From assembly GCF_000307165.1 (NCBI RefSeq), contig NC_018704.1, forward strand, positions 2,046,001 through 2,110,000: a stretch of 64,000 nucleotides of DNA. Reading direction: 5' to 3'. Below, one piece after another: positions 51,924-61,133 of the stretch. The stretch comes from Amphibacillus xylanus NBRC 15112 (GTDB lineage: Bacteria > Bacillota > Bacilli > Bacillales > Amphibacillaceae). The notes beneath the pieces were generated by a model. The model made no database searches, had not been told where the DNA came from, and saw only the letters and a list, made by a program, of their open reading frames with translations. The position numbers and the translations under genes were made by a program. The stretch's first letter is position 1. Every line of letters starts with the position of its first letter.

Positions 51924-53111
51924 TTTTACTTTATTTAATCGGTCTATCTCATTAATAAAACTTGCCCAAAACTCATTACGCTTTTTATCTAATTCACTCT
52001 TCTCATATTGTTTAGATGCCTCTATATTTTGCTTTGTTAGCATCATAGAGTATTCTTTATTTGAGATTGCCTTTTCAATGCTAGCGGCTAAGTCTTTATA
52101 TTCTCCAGCCTTATGGATACAATTTAGGTCAATCAATTCAGGAATTCCTCCTGCATTTGAACCTACAACAGGGCACCCTCTGCTCATAGCCTCAATTACT
52201 GCCCGAGGTAGTCCTTCTTGAAAACTAGGCTGTATATATAAATCCATTTCATCTAACCAATTTAAAACTGGTTCTCCACCAGGCAAAACTCCACAAAACT
52301 TCACTTTATCTCTAATTCCAAGTTTGTCAGCTAAATTTGCCCATTGTTCAACTTCACCGTCTCCAAGTATATGGAATTCAAAATCAATCCCGTTAGACTT
52401 AAGAATACTTAAAGCATTTAATGCAACATCCCATCCCTTAATCCTATTTTTTAAGCTACCAATCATGCCAATCTTATATATCGTCTTGCCTTCTAAACGA
52501 CTATTTCTTATTTCGTATGCCTTTTCAAATACACTGCTTATTTCCACATTAGAAACATTTGTAGTTTTTCCTTTGGTGGGATATCTTTTTTGTAAAAATT
52601 CATTTGTCACATATAGTGTATATGGAGATTCATAAACTTTTTTTTTCATTTTATGCATCGCTATTGGTGCATAGATTTTACCCATCAGACTTCCATGATT
52701 CCACAAAGCATCCCATACGCAGGCAACAACTTCTACTGCATATGGTTTATTTAATTTCTTTGCAATTCTAATAGCTAAATTACCAGTTTCACTTGGTAGT
52801 CGAGCTATCAATGCATCTGAATCAATCAATGTTTTTCTTATAATATCTTCTGCTTCTTTTTTATTTGAAAATTGCTTTATTGGTCCACTTATTGAAGGTA
52901 CAGGCTCTAATTTCGTCTCTTTTAAATCAAAATTATTATAAGTCTTATTATTATACTTATTGTCTAACTTTTCTTTTCTTGCTAATACAATAATCTCATC
53001 AAAGTGATTTAGATACCTCTTCCAGGCTTGGTTATTAAAACTCCCGCCTGTATACAAATTGCCCTGTTCATCTTCTTGAAATAAATGATCATGTGCAAAA
53101 GCTAATCTCAT
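51921..53111 (-). CDS. Glycosyltransferase, GT4 family
   Basis: A 396-residue GT-B enzyme. IGMIGSLKNRIKGWDVALNAL, FHILGDGEVEQWANLADKLG and QPSFQEGLPRAVIEAMSRGCPVVGS carry the donor-binding features including the EX7E pair. Its start overlaps the stop of the next gene upstream by four bases (ATGA). It adds one sugar of the repeat unit; donor and linkage are not predictable. Confidence 0.9.
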   Translation of the reverse strand: MRLAFAHDHLFQEDEQGNLYTGGSFNNQAWKRYLNHFDEIIVLARKEKLDNKYNNKTYNNFDLKETKLEPVPSISGPIKQFSNKKEAEDIIRKTLIDSDALIARLPSETGNLAIRIAKKLNKPYAVEVVACVWDALWNHGSLMGKIYAPIAMHKMKKKVYESPYTLYVTNEFLQKRYPTKGKTTNVSNVEISSVFEKAYEIRNSRLEGKTIYKIGMIGSLKNRIKGWDVALNALSILKSNGIDFEFHILGDGEVEQWANLADKLGIRDKVKFCGVLPGGEPVLNWLDEMDLYIQPSFQEGLPRAVIEAMSRGCPVVGSNAGGIPELIDLNCIHKAGEYKDLAASIEKAISNKEYSMMLTKQNIEASKQYEKSELDKKRNEFWASFINEIDRLNKVK

Positions 53112-54283
53112 ATCTTCACATCCTCGCTATAAACGTCACCGATTATCTCTTCATACATTTCTAAATGCTTACTTAAGTTATTCTCCAAAGAGTAGACTTC
53201 TCTTACTCTTCTCATATTTCTCTCTTTCTCTTCAGCCATCTCATTTTTATTTTTAAAAAATTCCATGACTTTATCTACAAACTCATCTGCAGTTTTATGT
53301 ACATTATTCTTATTTCCAACCACCTCAACTGAACCTCCGGCATCAGTTGTCAACACTATAGTCTTTCTACTCATAGCTTCAACTAATGTTCTACCAAACG
53401 ATTCAGTATTATGATTAGAAGTCAAAATAAACACATCAATATCATAATAAAACTTATCCATTTCTTCTAAATTGATATTAATTTTGCCGTCAAATCTACT
53501 TCCGAAGGTTTGCTCTAATTTGCCATACATTGCTTTCGTTTCTTCTAGTGCTTTTTCATCCAAACAACCTATAGCCATTTTCACATGCAAGCTATCTCCA
53601 AGAACTTTATCAAGTTTCTCAGATATCTCTACTGCTAGCGGCCAGTTCTTCCAGGCGGTATATCTTCCAGCAAATCCAACAGTTAAGATACCCTCATCTG
53701 CTTTTCCTACTACTTCATCATAAGCTTCAAACAAATCACCTGCAGTATTCTCAATTATCTTATAGTCTAATGAAAATCTTTTTACCTCTAAAGCCTCTCG
53801 CCAATACTTCATGTTGAACTCAGTAGTTGTGACAAGTGTATTTAGCTCTTTCATAAAAAAGAAAAATAATTGCTTAAAAGGCTTGTTGTATTTCGTATAG
53901 AGACCTCGTTCCGTATGAATCAGATGATTATCTTTTGAAATCAATCTAAATTTCTTAAGTAATGCAACTATAAAGAAACTGACTTGTGCCTGAGTGTGAA
54001 TAACCTTAGGCTTTTTATCATTGATTATTTTTCTTACCTTCAATATATATCTAATGAAATCAAGAGGATTCTTTACTAAATGCTTAATTCTCGTATGTTC
54101 TGTTAAATCGAAATATTCAACACCAGGTTTGGGTTTACTAACTTTTCCTGGCTGAATTACACCTAATGAATACTTATCTTTTGAACCATTAATTATAATC
54201 TTAGTTGATTCTTGTTCTCCTCCAACAGTGTCCAGACCATTGTCACCCATCAGTAATATGTCTACTCCATTTTCATTCATCAC
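53108..54283 (-). CDS. Glycosyltransferase, GT4 family
   Basis: A 391-residue GT-B enzyme. GDNGLDTVGGEQESTKIIING at the start and VGFAGRYTAWKNWPLAVEISEKL, then LTSNHNTESFGRTLVEAMSRKTIVLTTDAGG, identify the family. It overlaps both neighbours by four bases (ATGA), so it belongs to a tightly coupled operon. Specificity unknown. Confidence 0.9.
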   Translation of the reverse strand: MMNENGVDILLMGDNGLDTVGGEQESTKIIINGSKDKYSLGVIQPGKVSKPKPGVEYFDLTEHTRIKHLVKNPLDFIRYILKVRKIINDKKPKVIHTQAQVSFFIVALLKKFRLISKDNHLIHTERGLYTKYNKPFKQLFFFFMKELNTLVTTTEFNMKYWREALEVKRFSLDYKIIENTAGDLFEAYDEVVGKADEGILTVGFAGRYTAWKNWPLAVEISEKLDKVLGDSLHVKMAIGCLDEKALEETKAMYGKLEQTFGSRFDGKININLEEMDKFYYDIDVFILTSNHNTESFGRTLVEAMSRKTIVLTTDAGGSVEVVGNKNNVHKTADEFVDKVMEFFKNKNEMAEEKERNMRRVREVYSLENNLSKHLEMYEEIIGDVYSEDVKI

Positions 54284-55149
54284 TGTCCACTCTCCAATTC
54301 AGTCAACTCAATAGAATCTTTGAAATCTTTTATTCGGTAATTCGCCTTATCATAGTTACTCATAGACTTCTCATAAACCAAATTGCCGAATACCTTATTC
54401 ACTATTCCAATCCCAAACATCAACCTCAAGACCGGATTAAACAGCTTAGTCATCACTATCTTCTTCCCATGAACTTCACCAATCAATCTAACCAACTCAC
54501 TTGTCTTCACATACTCTTTGTTCTGTGGGAAGTAAAGACCTGTCTCTTCATGATCGATCATCACCTTAATGAACTCACAAAGATTATCTATATGAAGCAT
54601 ACTGCGCTCATTATCGATGTCAGGAAATACTGGTATCTTCTTTGCCATGTTTGCAAGCCTTGGATAGTTCCCTTTAGACCCTTTTCCATAAATCATTGGT
54701 GGCCTAACCACCACAATCTTAAAATCATCAGACTCTAAATGTTTGATGCCTTCTTCAGCCTGTAGCTTACTATTTCCATAGAAATTACTTGGTGTTGGAA
54801 CAGTATTTCTATCAATAACTCTTTTAGTACTGCTGCTATCGCCATAAACTATGATGCTGCTCATAAAAATGAACTGCTTTACACCTTCTGCCTTGGCCTT
54901 CTTAGCAGTCTCAATCGTTAGGTCTCTATTTACTTTATAGTAGAGGTCTTCCATCTTAGGATCAGATGATACGTGCGCAATCCCTGCCACATGAAACACA
55001 ACATCATATGAACCGAAGTCTTTCTCTTTCCATGATCCATCTTTCATATCAACCGTATCTACTTTATATTTATCAGGTTCTCTCATGAGCCAATTCTGAA
55101 GAGATGTACCTATGTAACTGTTTTTTCCAGTGATTAATATATTTTTCAT
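54280..55149 (-). CDS. NAD-dependent epimerase/dehydratase family protein
   Basis: A 289-residue short-chain dehydrogenase/reductase with the N-terminal ITGKNSYIG nucleotide motif, MSSIIVYGDSSS (Ser) and FYGNSKLQAE (Tyr-x3-Lys). It resembles the small reductases and epimerases that follow a 4,6-dehydratase in capsule loci and may reduce or epimerise the 4-keto sugar made by the protein at 55905. It overlaps both neighbours by four bases. Confidence 0.85.
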   Translation of the reverse strand: MKNILITGKNSYIGTSLQNWLMREPDKYKVDTVDMKDGSWKEKDFGSYDVVFHVAGIAHVSSDPKMEDLYYKVNRDLTIETAKKAKAEGVKQFIFMSSIIVYGDSSSTKRVIDRNTVPTPSNFYGNSKLQAEEGIKHLESDDFKIVVVRPPMIYGKGSKGNYPRLANMAKKIPVFPDIDNERSMLHIDNLCEFIKVMIDHEETGLYFPQNKEYVKTSELVRLIGEVHGKKIVMTKLFNPVLRLMFGIGIVNKVFGNLVYEKSMSNYDKANYRIKDFKDSIELTELESGQ

Positions 55150-55799
55150 TTTGCCACTGTCTCCTCAGCTTTAGAATTATTAGAGTTTTCTTCAGCTGCT
55201 TTAGCTTTAACCCCAGTCCCACCTTCAACAACTCCATCACTCTTAAACACACTAACAATCGTACCGAAAAAGCATTTCACATCCATAATAAAACCAATCC
55301 GATCAACATATTCACCATCTAGCTTCGCTTTGATTTCGATCGGCAATTCATCTCGTCCGTTAATTTGCGCCCAACCTGTGAGTCCGACCGGAACATCATT
55401 AGCACCGTATTTATCCCTTTCAGCAATCAAATCGAATTGATTCCATAGTGCGGGTCTTGGGCCAATAATGCTCATTTCACCTTTTACGATGTTAATAATT
55501 TGTGGTAATTCATCTAAGCTTGTTTTTCTTAAAAACTTGCCTACTCTAGTAATCCATTGATCTGGGTTGTCGAGTAGATGTGTTGGTGTGTCTTTAGGTG
55601 TGTCAATTCTCATTGTTCTGAACTTCAGAATATGAAAATGACTCTTGTGGATGCCGATGCGCTTTTGTTTGAAAAGCACGGGTCCTCGCGAGTCAATTTT
55701 TATGGCAATAATAAGAATTAGAAAAATAGGGGATAGTAAAATTAGACCTAATAATGATAGTATGATGTCAATTAATCTCTTGGTAGTCATGTAATTCAT
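55146..55799 (-). CDS. Priming sugar transferase (undecaprenyl-phosphate glycosyl-1-phosphate transferase)
   Basis: A 217-residue membrane-associated protein with one hydrophobic segment (IDIILSLLGLILLSPIFLILIIAI). The catalytic domain has KFRTMR, TRVGKFLRKTSLDELPQIIN and SIIGPRPALWNQ. This is the short EpsL/PglC form without the extra N-terminal helices of WcaJ. It starts repeat-unit synthesis by moving a sugar-1-phosphate onto undecaprenyl phosphate. The Ala/Glu/Lys-rich tail is not conserved. GGGGGAAG precedes the ATG. Confidence 0.92.
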   Translation of the reverse strand: MNYMTTKRLIDIILSLLGLILLSPIFLILIIAIKIDSRGPVLFKQKRIGIHKSHFHILKFRTMRIDTPKDTPTHLLDNPDQWITRVGKFLRKTSLDELPQIINIVKGEMSIIGPRPALWNQFDLIAERDKYGANDVPVGLTGWAQINGRDELPIEIKAKLDGEYVDRIGFIMDVKCFFGTIVSVFKSDGVVEGGTGVKAKAAEENSNNSKAEETVAK

Positions 55800-55904
55800 A
55801 ATAATCTTCCCCCTGTGTCTGGTTGCTTGTCTGTAACGTTCGTTATTTAAGTTTATCTTACCTTAAATTTGTTAAAGTTACTATCAATTAAGATTACAGT
55901 TTGG

Positions 55905-57731
55905 TTAAGAAATGCTAGTTTTGATCTTTTGTTCGGCAAAAACGATGTCCATAATGGCGTCTTTAACTTGAACATTATCAAATTGCTCAAATGTGTCGAT
56001 TAGCTGTAAGACTGGATTAATGTCAACTTGGTCTGTTTTGCCGATATATATCTTCTCGTATACTTCTCTTGGATGAATTTCATCCTTATTAAGTAGTTCT
56101 TCGTACATTTTCTCACCTGGTCGAATACCAGTGAATTTAATTTCAATGTCATCAGTTGAATAGCCTGATAGGTTGATCATATTTTTTGCCAGGTCAACAA
56201 TTTTAACAGGCTCGCCCATATCGAGGACGAAAATTTCTCCACCATTTGCAAGTGTGCCTGCTTGAATCACAAGTCTTGTCGCTTCTGGTATCGTCATAAA
56301 ATAACGTGTCATCTCTGGGTGTGTGACTGTAACTGGTCCACCTTCTGCTATTTGTTCTTTAAATAGTGGGATAACTGAGCCACGGCTACCTAGTACATTA
56401 CCAAAACGGACGGCAACGAATTTCGTTTTACTTCGTGTCGCAAGGTCTTGGATGATCATTTCTGCAATACGTTTTGTACCGCCCATAACGTTAGTTGGGT
56501 TAACGGCTTTATCCGTTGAGACTAAAACAAATGTATGAACATTGAATACATCGGCTGCTTCTGCAACATTTTTCGTTCCGATGACATTGTTTTTAATCGC
56601 TTCATGTGGATTATATTCCATGAGTGGCACATGCTTATGTGCAGCTGCATGATAGATAATCCACGGTTGATATTGTTTTACAATATTAAAGATTCGGTCA
56701 CGGTCTTGGACATCAGCTATAAGTGGAATAATTTCAGTAGTCGTATGTCCGTATGTCTTCTGTAATTCTTTTTCGATTGTATAAATACTAAACTCACCAT
56801 GGCCGACTAATAGAATTCTTGACGGATTAAAGCGCATCAGCTGACGGCAAATCTCCGACCCGATCGATCCTCCTGCACCTGTTACCATAACGGTATTGTC
56901 AGTCACATATGTTGAGATTGCATCGATATCAAGCTCTACCGGTGGACGTCCGAGGACATCCTCCACGTCGATATTTCTTAACATTTTAACCGATACACGA
57001 CCAGTCGCAAGGTCTTCAAGTTTCGGCAAAATTTGTACCTTCTTCGCTGTGTTATTACAACGATTAATAATTGCCTTAAGTTCACCATTTCGAATTGATG
57101 GTATGGCAATAATTATATGTTCAATTTGCTTGGCTTCAACGATTGCTTCGATTTCTTCAGTCGTACCTAGGACAGGTAGATTAAAGACGTGCATTTTTTG
57201 CTTCATCGGATCATCATCAACAAATCCAATTGGGTTTAAGTCTACGTCTGTTTGCCCGTTTGTAAGTTGTCTGGCGATCATCGCTCCCGCATCACCTGCA
57301 CCAATAATTAATGTACGCTTTCGATTTGGATTTGGATTAATATAGTGATCTCGGAAAACCCGCCAAATAAAGCGTGAACCACCGATCACAGTTAAATGAA
57401 TGAGCCACGTAACGAGCATTGCCCGGCGATAAATCTTAAAATCATTAATGAAGTACTGGAAAACTGCTGTTGATAGATTCGCTAATGTAACAGAGTAGAT
57501 AATCGCTTTTAATTCTTTAACACTCGCATATGCCCAAATCTTATGATAGAGTTTAAAAATTAAAGCATAGATAAAATGAAAGATTAATAGTCCGATTGCG
57601 CTAAAGCATACGATATTAGTATCCCAATCTGATCGTGCAGGATAAACAACCCATGCCGCTAGGAATATAGCTGTTGCAATCATAAGTGAGTCAAGCAATA
57701 TAAGTGAGATAAGTCGCTTGCGATATGACAT
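55905..57731 (-). CDS. Membrane UDP-sugar 4,6-dehydratase (PglF/CapD/EpsC type)
   Basis: A 608-residue protein. Four N-terminal membrane helices (about 1-130) are followed by a CoA-binding-like fold with GAGDAGAMIARQL and a catalytic SDR domain beginning MVTGAGGSIGSEICRQL. STDKAVNPTNVMGGTKRIAE shows the Met-x3-Lys variant of the usual Tyr-x3-Lys that is typical of PglF/WbpM. It converts UDP-N-acetylglucosamine to the 4-keto-6-deoxy sugar. It likely supplies the sugar used by the priming transferase. Confidence 0.93.
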   Translation of the reverse strand: MSYRKRLISLILLDSLMIATAIFLAAWVVYPARSDWDTNIVCFSAIGLLIFHFIYALIFKLYHKIWAYASVKELKAIIYSVTLANLSTAVFQYFINDFKIYRRAMLVTWLIHLTVIGGSRFIWRVFRDHYINPNPNRKRTLIIGAGDAGAMIARQLTNGQTDVDLNPIGFVDDDPMKQKMHVFNLPVLGTTEEIEAIVEAKQIEHIIIAIPSIRNGELKAIINRCNNTAKKVQILPKLEDLATGRVSVKMLRNIDVEDVLGRPPVELDIDAISTYVTDNTVMVTGAGGSIGSEICRQLMRFNPSRILLVGHGEFSIYTIEKELQKTYGHTTTEIIPLIADVQDRDRIFNIVKQYQPWIIYHAAAHKHVPLMEYNPHEAIKNNVIGTKNVAEAADVFNVHTFVLVSTDKAVNPTNVMGGTKRIAEMIIQDLATRSKTKFVAVRFGNVLGSRGSVIPLFKEQIAEGGPVTVTHPEMTRYFMTIPEATRLVIQAGTLANGGEIFVLDMGEPVKIVDLAKNMINLSGYSTDDIEIKFTGIRPGEKMYEELLNKDEIHPREVYEKIYIGKTDQVDINPVLQLIDTFEQFDNVQVKDAIMDIVFAEQKIKTSIS

Positions 57732-57801
57732 GATTACTTGCCCCTTTTTTCGAAAATTCAGGTAATTGAAAATCGTACGGTGGAGCTTGCCACCGATCAG
57801 T

Positions 57802-58689
57802 TTATTCTTCTGCTCTTAGTTGATCTGTTAAATCAAACAGGAGCTTTTTAACATCTTCGCCGATTTCTTTATTTTTCAGTGCGAATTCAATCGTCGTTTC
57901 AATGAAACCGAGTTGTTCCCCTACATCGTAGCGACGTCCTTGGAAGTCATAGGCGTATACTTTCTGAATTTCATTTAACATTTGGATTGCGTCTGTTAAT
58001 TGAATTTCTCCACCTGCACCGATTTGATGACGCTCTAAGAATCGGAAAATTTCAGGTGTAAACACGTAGCGTCCCATAATCGCTAGATTTGATGGTGCAG
58101 TACCTAGTGGTGGCTTCTCAACAAAATGATCCACTTCATAGAGTCGACCATTCACCTTTGCACCTGGATCTACGATTCCGTAGCGTTCAGTTAATGCTTC
58201 TGGCACTTGTTGAACACCAATCACTGATGATTGTTTATCTTCAAATTGATTAATCAATTGTTTTAAGCATGGTACGTCACTTTCAACAATATCATCACCG
58301 AGTAGCACCGCAAATGGCTCATCACCGATAAATTTACGAGCACACCAAACTGCATGTCCAAGACCTTTTGGTTCTTTTTGACGAATATAGTGAATATCCG
58401 CTAAATTTGTAGATTGCTCAACTTTATGTAACAAATCTAGTTTGTTTTTAGCCTTTAGATTTTGCTCAAGCTCTGGTGCGAAATCAAAGTGATCCTCAAT
58501 CGCACGTTTACCTTTTCCGGTTACGATAATAATATCTTCGATGCCCGAAGCAACTGCTTCCTCGACGATGTATTGAATTGTCGGTTTATCAACAATTGGT
58601 AACATTTCTTTCGGCATCGCCTTTGTCACTGGTAAAAACCGAGTCCCTAGACCGGCTGCTGGGATAATTGCTTTTTTTACTTTCGCCAT
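57802..58689 (-). CDS. galU: UTP-glucose-1-phosphate uridylyltransferase
   Basis: A 295-residue nucleotidyltransferase with the N-terminal [20 protein letters not shown] motif and [10 protein letters not shown], which bind UTP, Mg and the sugar phosphate. It forms UDP-glucose, the substrate of both Ugd enzymes. ATG 58689 is preferred (AAGGAG ten bases upstream), giving the usual GtaB/GalU length. It lies between the phosphatase and the 4,6-dehydratase in the capsule locus. Confidence 0.95.
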   Translation of the reverse strand: MAKVKKAIIPAAGLGTRFLPVTKAMPKEMLPIVDKPTIQYIVEEAVASGIEDIIIVTGKGKRAIEDHFDFAPELEQNLKAKNKLDLLHKVEQSTNLADIHYIRQKEPKGLGHAVWCARKFIGDEPFAVLLGDDIVESDVPCLKQLINQFEDKQSSVIGVQQVPEALTERYGIVDPGAKVNGRLYEVDHFVEKPPLGTAPSNLAIMGRYVFTPEIFRFLERHQIGAGGEIQLTDAIQMLNEIQKVYAYDFQGRRYDVGEQLGFIETTIEFALKNKEIGEDVKKLLFDLTDQLRAEE

Positions 58690-58788
58690 ATGAAACATGC
58701 TCCTTTTTATTGATCTATTAGTATGTGCCAAATTGATTAGCCATTTGAGTTATATTAACCCACCATTTGGGAATGGTGAGTTTTTCCC

Positions 58789-59556
58789 TTAAAATAGACC
58801 GAGGAATTTCTTCCGTTTAATCATTATTGGCTCATCAATGTAGACCATCTTATTATCGACGATCTGTTGGGCGTTGTCCATAAATGTGAATAGAGTGTGC
58901 TGCCCGTATTGTTCTGTGATTATTTGGTTTGCTTCACGCATATAGAAGCCTCTTGACTTCGTGTTATGTGCGTCTGATGCGATAAAGTGTGTTAAATTAT
59001 GTTCAATTAATTCATGTGTGAATTTTTTTATTTTTGTACCGAATTTGCCTACTAGGCTTGCGGCAGTAATTTGTGTTAATGCACCGTTTCTAACGAAGTG
59101 GTAGAGCTGTCCTGGTTGTTCCCGTAAGACTGTGTTTCTTTCTGGGTGAACGATGATTGGGATTAAGTCCTTCATCTGAATGTCAAATAACAGCTGTTCT
59201 GTATATCGTGGAATATGTTCTGTTGGTAGCTCAATAAAAATATAGCGACTTGCTCCGTTTAAGGTTAGAATTTCGTCGGCTTCGTAACCTTCAATCAGTT
59301 CACCATGAACTCTTACTTCTTGCCCAGGCAAAATTGTCAATGGGATCTCCTCTTGTTGGATTCGATCATTTAATCTAGTTAAATCGGAAAGTACTGATTT
59401 TTTCGGATTATTGTAACGCCCATTTTTATGATGTGGGGTTGCTATTATCGTATGAATGCCTTCTGCGACGGCTAGTCTTGCCATGGCTACGCTGTCTTCT
59501 AGATGTTTTGCTCCGTCGTCTACACCGGGTAGTATATGACAATGTATATCTATCAT
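58789..59556 (-). CDS. Tyrosine-protein phosphatase, YwqE/CpsB type (PHP domain)
   Basis: A 255-residue metal-dependent phosphatase: MIDIHCHILPGVDDGAK at the start, ATPHHKNGRY, HPERN and IASDAHN supply the metal-binding His and Asp residues of the PHP fold. Members dephosphorylate the tyrosine kinase of the same locus (here 61134), resetting capsule assembly. Size matches YwqE of B. subtilis. AGGAGG precedes the ATG. Confidence 0.93.
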   Translation of the reverse strand: MIDIHCHILPGVDDGAKHLEDSVAMARLAVAEGIHTIIATPHHKNGRYNNPKKSVLSDLTRLNDRIQQEEIPLTILPGQEVRVHGELIEGYEADEILTLNGASRYIFIELPTEHIPRYTEQLLFDIQMKDLIPIIVHPERNTVLREQPGQLYHFVRNGALTQITAASLVGKFGTKIKKFTHELIEHNLTHFIASDAHNTKSRGFYMREANQIITEQYGQHTLFTFMDNAQQIVDNKMVYIDEPIMIKRKKFLGLF

Positions 59557-59597
59557 ATTGACAACCTCCTCATCTGTAATTTTTGTACAGCAATAAT

Positions 59598-59606
59598 ATT
59601 ATAACA
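59598..59606 (-). promoter_or_regulatory. Extended -10 promoter of the main capsule operon
   Basis: On the minus strand TGTTATAAT matches TGnTATAAT, about 42 bases before the phosphatase start. It gives the ywqE-galU and following genes a promoter separate from that of the kinase genes. Confidence 0.5.
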
Positions 59607-59855
59607 GTTTTTTTCATAGAATGGAACCAATTTTGTGACTCTTTTCCATAATTTCAGCAAAATTTTTAGGCATATTAGCTTATATTAACTGTGATTTTAT
59701 CTAATTTTTGGGTCATTTGTCCTATTGGAGCGCTTGATATGACAGTTTTTGTGTGATTTTTCAGGTTTTGATTTGGAAATTGTTTTTTGTGATAGGGAAA
59801 AATGAGGATTTGTCACTAGAAATTCACATTTTTAACTATTTGTTGGGTTGTGACT
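59607..59855. other. Gene-free stretch upstream of the capsule phosphatase
   Basis: AT-rich sequence without ORFs, repeats of the families seen elsewhere, or a recognisable riboswitch. Regulatory sequence for the promoter at 59598 may lie here. Confidence 0.4.
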
Positions 59856-59893
59856 AAAAAATCCGCACATCTTATGTCGATGTACGGATTTGT
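59856..59893 (-). terminator. Terminator of thiT
   Basis: AATCCGtACATC … GATGTgCGGATT stem followed by six T on the minus strand. Confidence 0.85.
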
Positions 59894-59931
59894 TTCTGGA
59901 TATGTGAGCTAGGTTCCAGTTTGAATTTGGG

Positions 59932-60507
59932 TTATTTTGTTGTCGCAGCTACAAGGTGTGGGCGTTTATTAAATAGAAAGCTTACGGCAGCAACATTTAT
60001 TACAAATGATGGGATGAGGTACGAGCTGTTATAAACGAGTGAGTAGACCCAAATATTCATCCCTTCGATTAATGATTCAAAGAAGACAACTCCTGCAACA
60101 TAGTGTGTGATAAATCTAAGTGTGATACCAATTAATACACCAACTGTCACCATGCCGACGAATCGTTTGGTATTGTTATTTTTTAATGCTGCTTGAACAG
60201 CTGGTGCGAGTAGTCCCGCAAATCCTAATACCATAAATGCGATTGGATAGTCGAGAATACCCTGTATCGGGTGACCAATCCATGCTGTTCCTGTTGCAAC
60301 TTGGAGAATCCCAAAAAGTAAGCCAGACAGTAGGCCTCCTTTTAAGCCCCAACGAAATGCAACGATAAAGACTGGGATCATCGCAAATGAGATTGAACCA
60401 CCTTGTGCCCAGATTTTAAATGACAGAAATGGAATGATGTCTAAAATAAGTGCTAGTGCTGTAAAGATAGCCACCTCAATGAAAAATAGTGTACGTTTAG
60501 ATTGCAT
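59932..60507 (-). CDS. thiT: Thiamine ECF transporter substrate-binding subunit ThiT
   Basis: A 191-residue membrane protein with six helices. FTALALILDIIPFLSFKIWAQGGSISFAMIPVFIVAFRWG and GILQVATGTAWIGHPIQGILDYPIAF are the conserved thiamine-binding segments of ThiT/YuaJ. It binds thiamine and works with the shared EcfAA'T energising module, which is not in the window. A TPP riboswitch in front confirms the substrate. GGGGGAAG precedes the ATG. Confidence 0.96.
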   Translation of the reverse strand: MQSKRTLFFIEVAIFTALALILDIIPFLSFKIWAQGGSISFAMIPVFIVAFRWGLKGGLLSGLLFGILQVATGTAWIGHPIQGILDYPIAFMVLGFAGLLAPAVQAALKNNNTKRFVGMVTVGVLIGITLRFITHYVAGVVFFESLIEGMNIWVYSLVYNSSYLIPSFVINVAAVSFLFNKRPHLVAATTK

Positions 60508-60579
60508 ACTTCTTCCCCCTTATATTTTTGGGTTTTATTGATTGGATTTGTGGAATATTCCTCCAATCTTTTTAACAAT

Positions 60580-60637
60580 AAAAAAGCAATGTGCCAAGGG
60601 GATGCTTCCTGATGGGGAACCCGCTCACATTGCTTGT
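60580..60637 (-). terminator. TPP riboswitch-controlled terminator
   Basis: AAGCAATGTGaGCGGG … GGCACATTGCTT stem followed by six T on the minus strand, between the TPP aptamer and thiT. Confidence 0.85.
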
Positions 60638-60664
60638 TACTTTATGCAAAAATACCATCAAAAA

Positions 60665-60760
60665 AGCCACCATCCCTACGCTAGAATTATCTAACAGGTT
60701 CATAGGGTCAGAACAATGCGTGTTCAATCTCAGCCGACTCAATCAGCTCCCCCTGTAGGC
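60665..60760 (-). ncRNA. TPP (thi-box) riboswitch
   Basis: On the minus strand CTACAGGGGGAGC, then GGCTGAGATTG, then TGACCCTATGAACCTG, then TAATTCTAGCGTAGGGA: all conserved thi-box elements in order. TPP binding should favour the downstream terminator and shut off thiT. Confidence 0.97.
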
Positions 60761-60880
60761 TTGTGCTATTTACTTTTTTATTACTAGGTATTAGTATAAA
60801 GGATTTAAATTCAGAATTCAAGAGGAATGATTTTAGGAGAATAAGATAGAACCGGATGATTGAGGATGTTAGAATTTTGA

Positions 60881-61070
60881 TTTGGGTGCGTTCGCACTAT
60901 GGTGTGGTGCGAATTTTCTTGATTGGGTGCGTTCGCACACTGTTTATGTGCGATATTTTGAATTTGGGTGCGTTCGCACTATCAAGTGGTGCGATTTTTC
61001 TTGATTGGGTGCGTTCGCACTATCAAGGAGTGCGAAATCCGGGAATTGAGTGCGTTCGCACCCGAATTGG
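60881..61070. repeat. GTGCG-family repeat, locus 4
   Basis: Five inverted copies of GTGCGTTCGCAC separated by spacers such as GGTGCGAATTTTCTTGATTG. It lies between the TPP riboswitch and the kinase gene, inside the capsule locus. The plus-strand ORF across it is an artefact of the repeat. Confidence 0.88.
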
Positions 61071-61102
61071 GATTATCGGGAAAATGGAGCGTGAATTTTT
61101 TC

Positions 61103-61133
61103 ATAAAAAAACTTGCGCAATAACGCGCAAGTT
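61103..61133 (-). terminator. Terminator of the capsule kinase operon
   Basis: Perfect AACTTGCGC/GCGCAAGTT stem followed by seven T on the minus strand; it ends the two-gene modulator/kinase unit. Confidence 0.9.
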
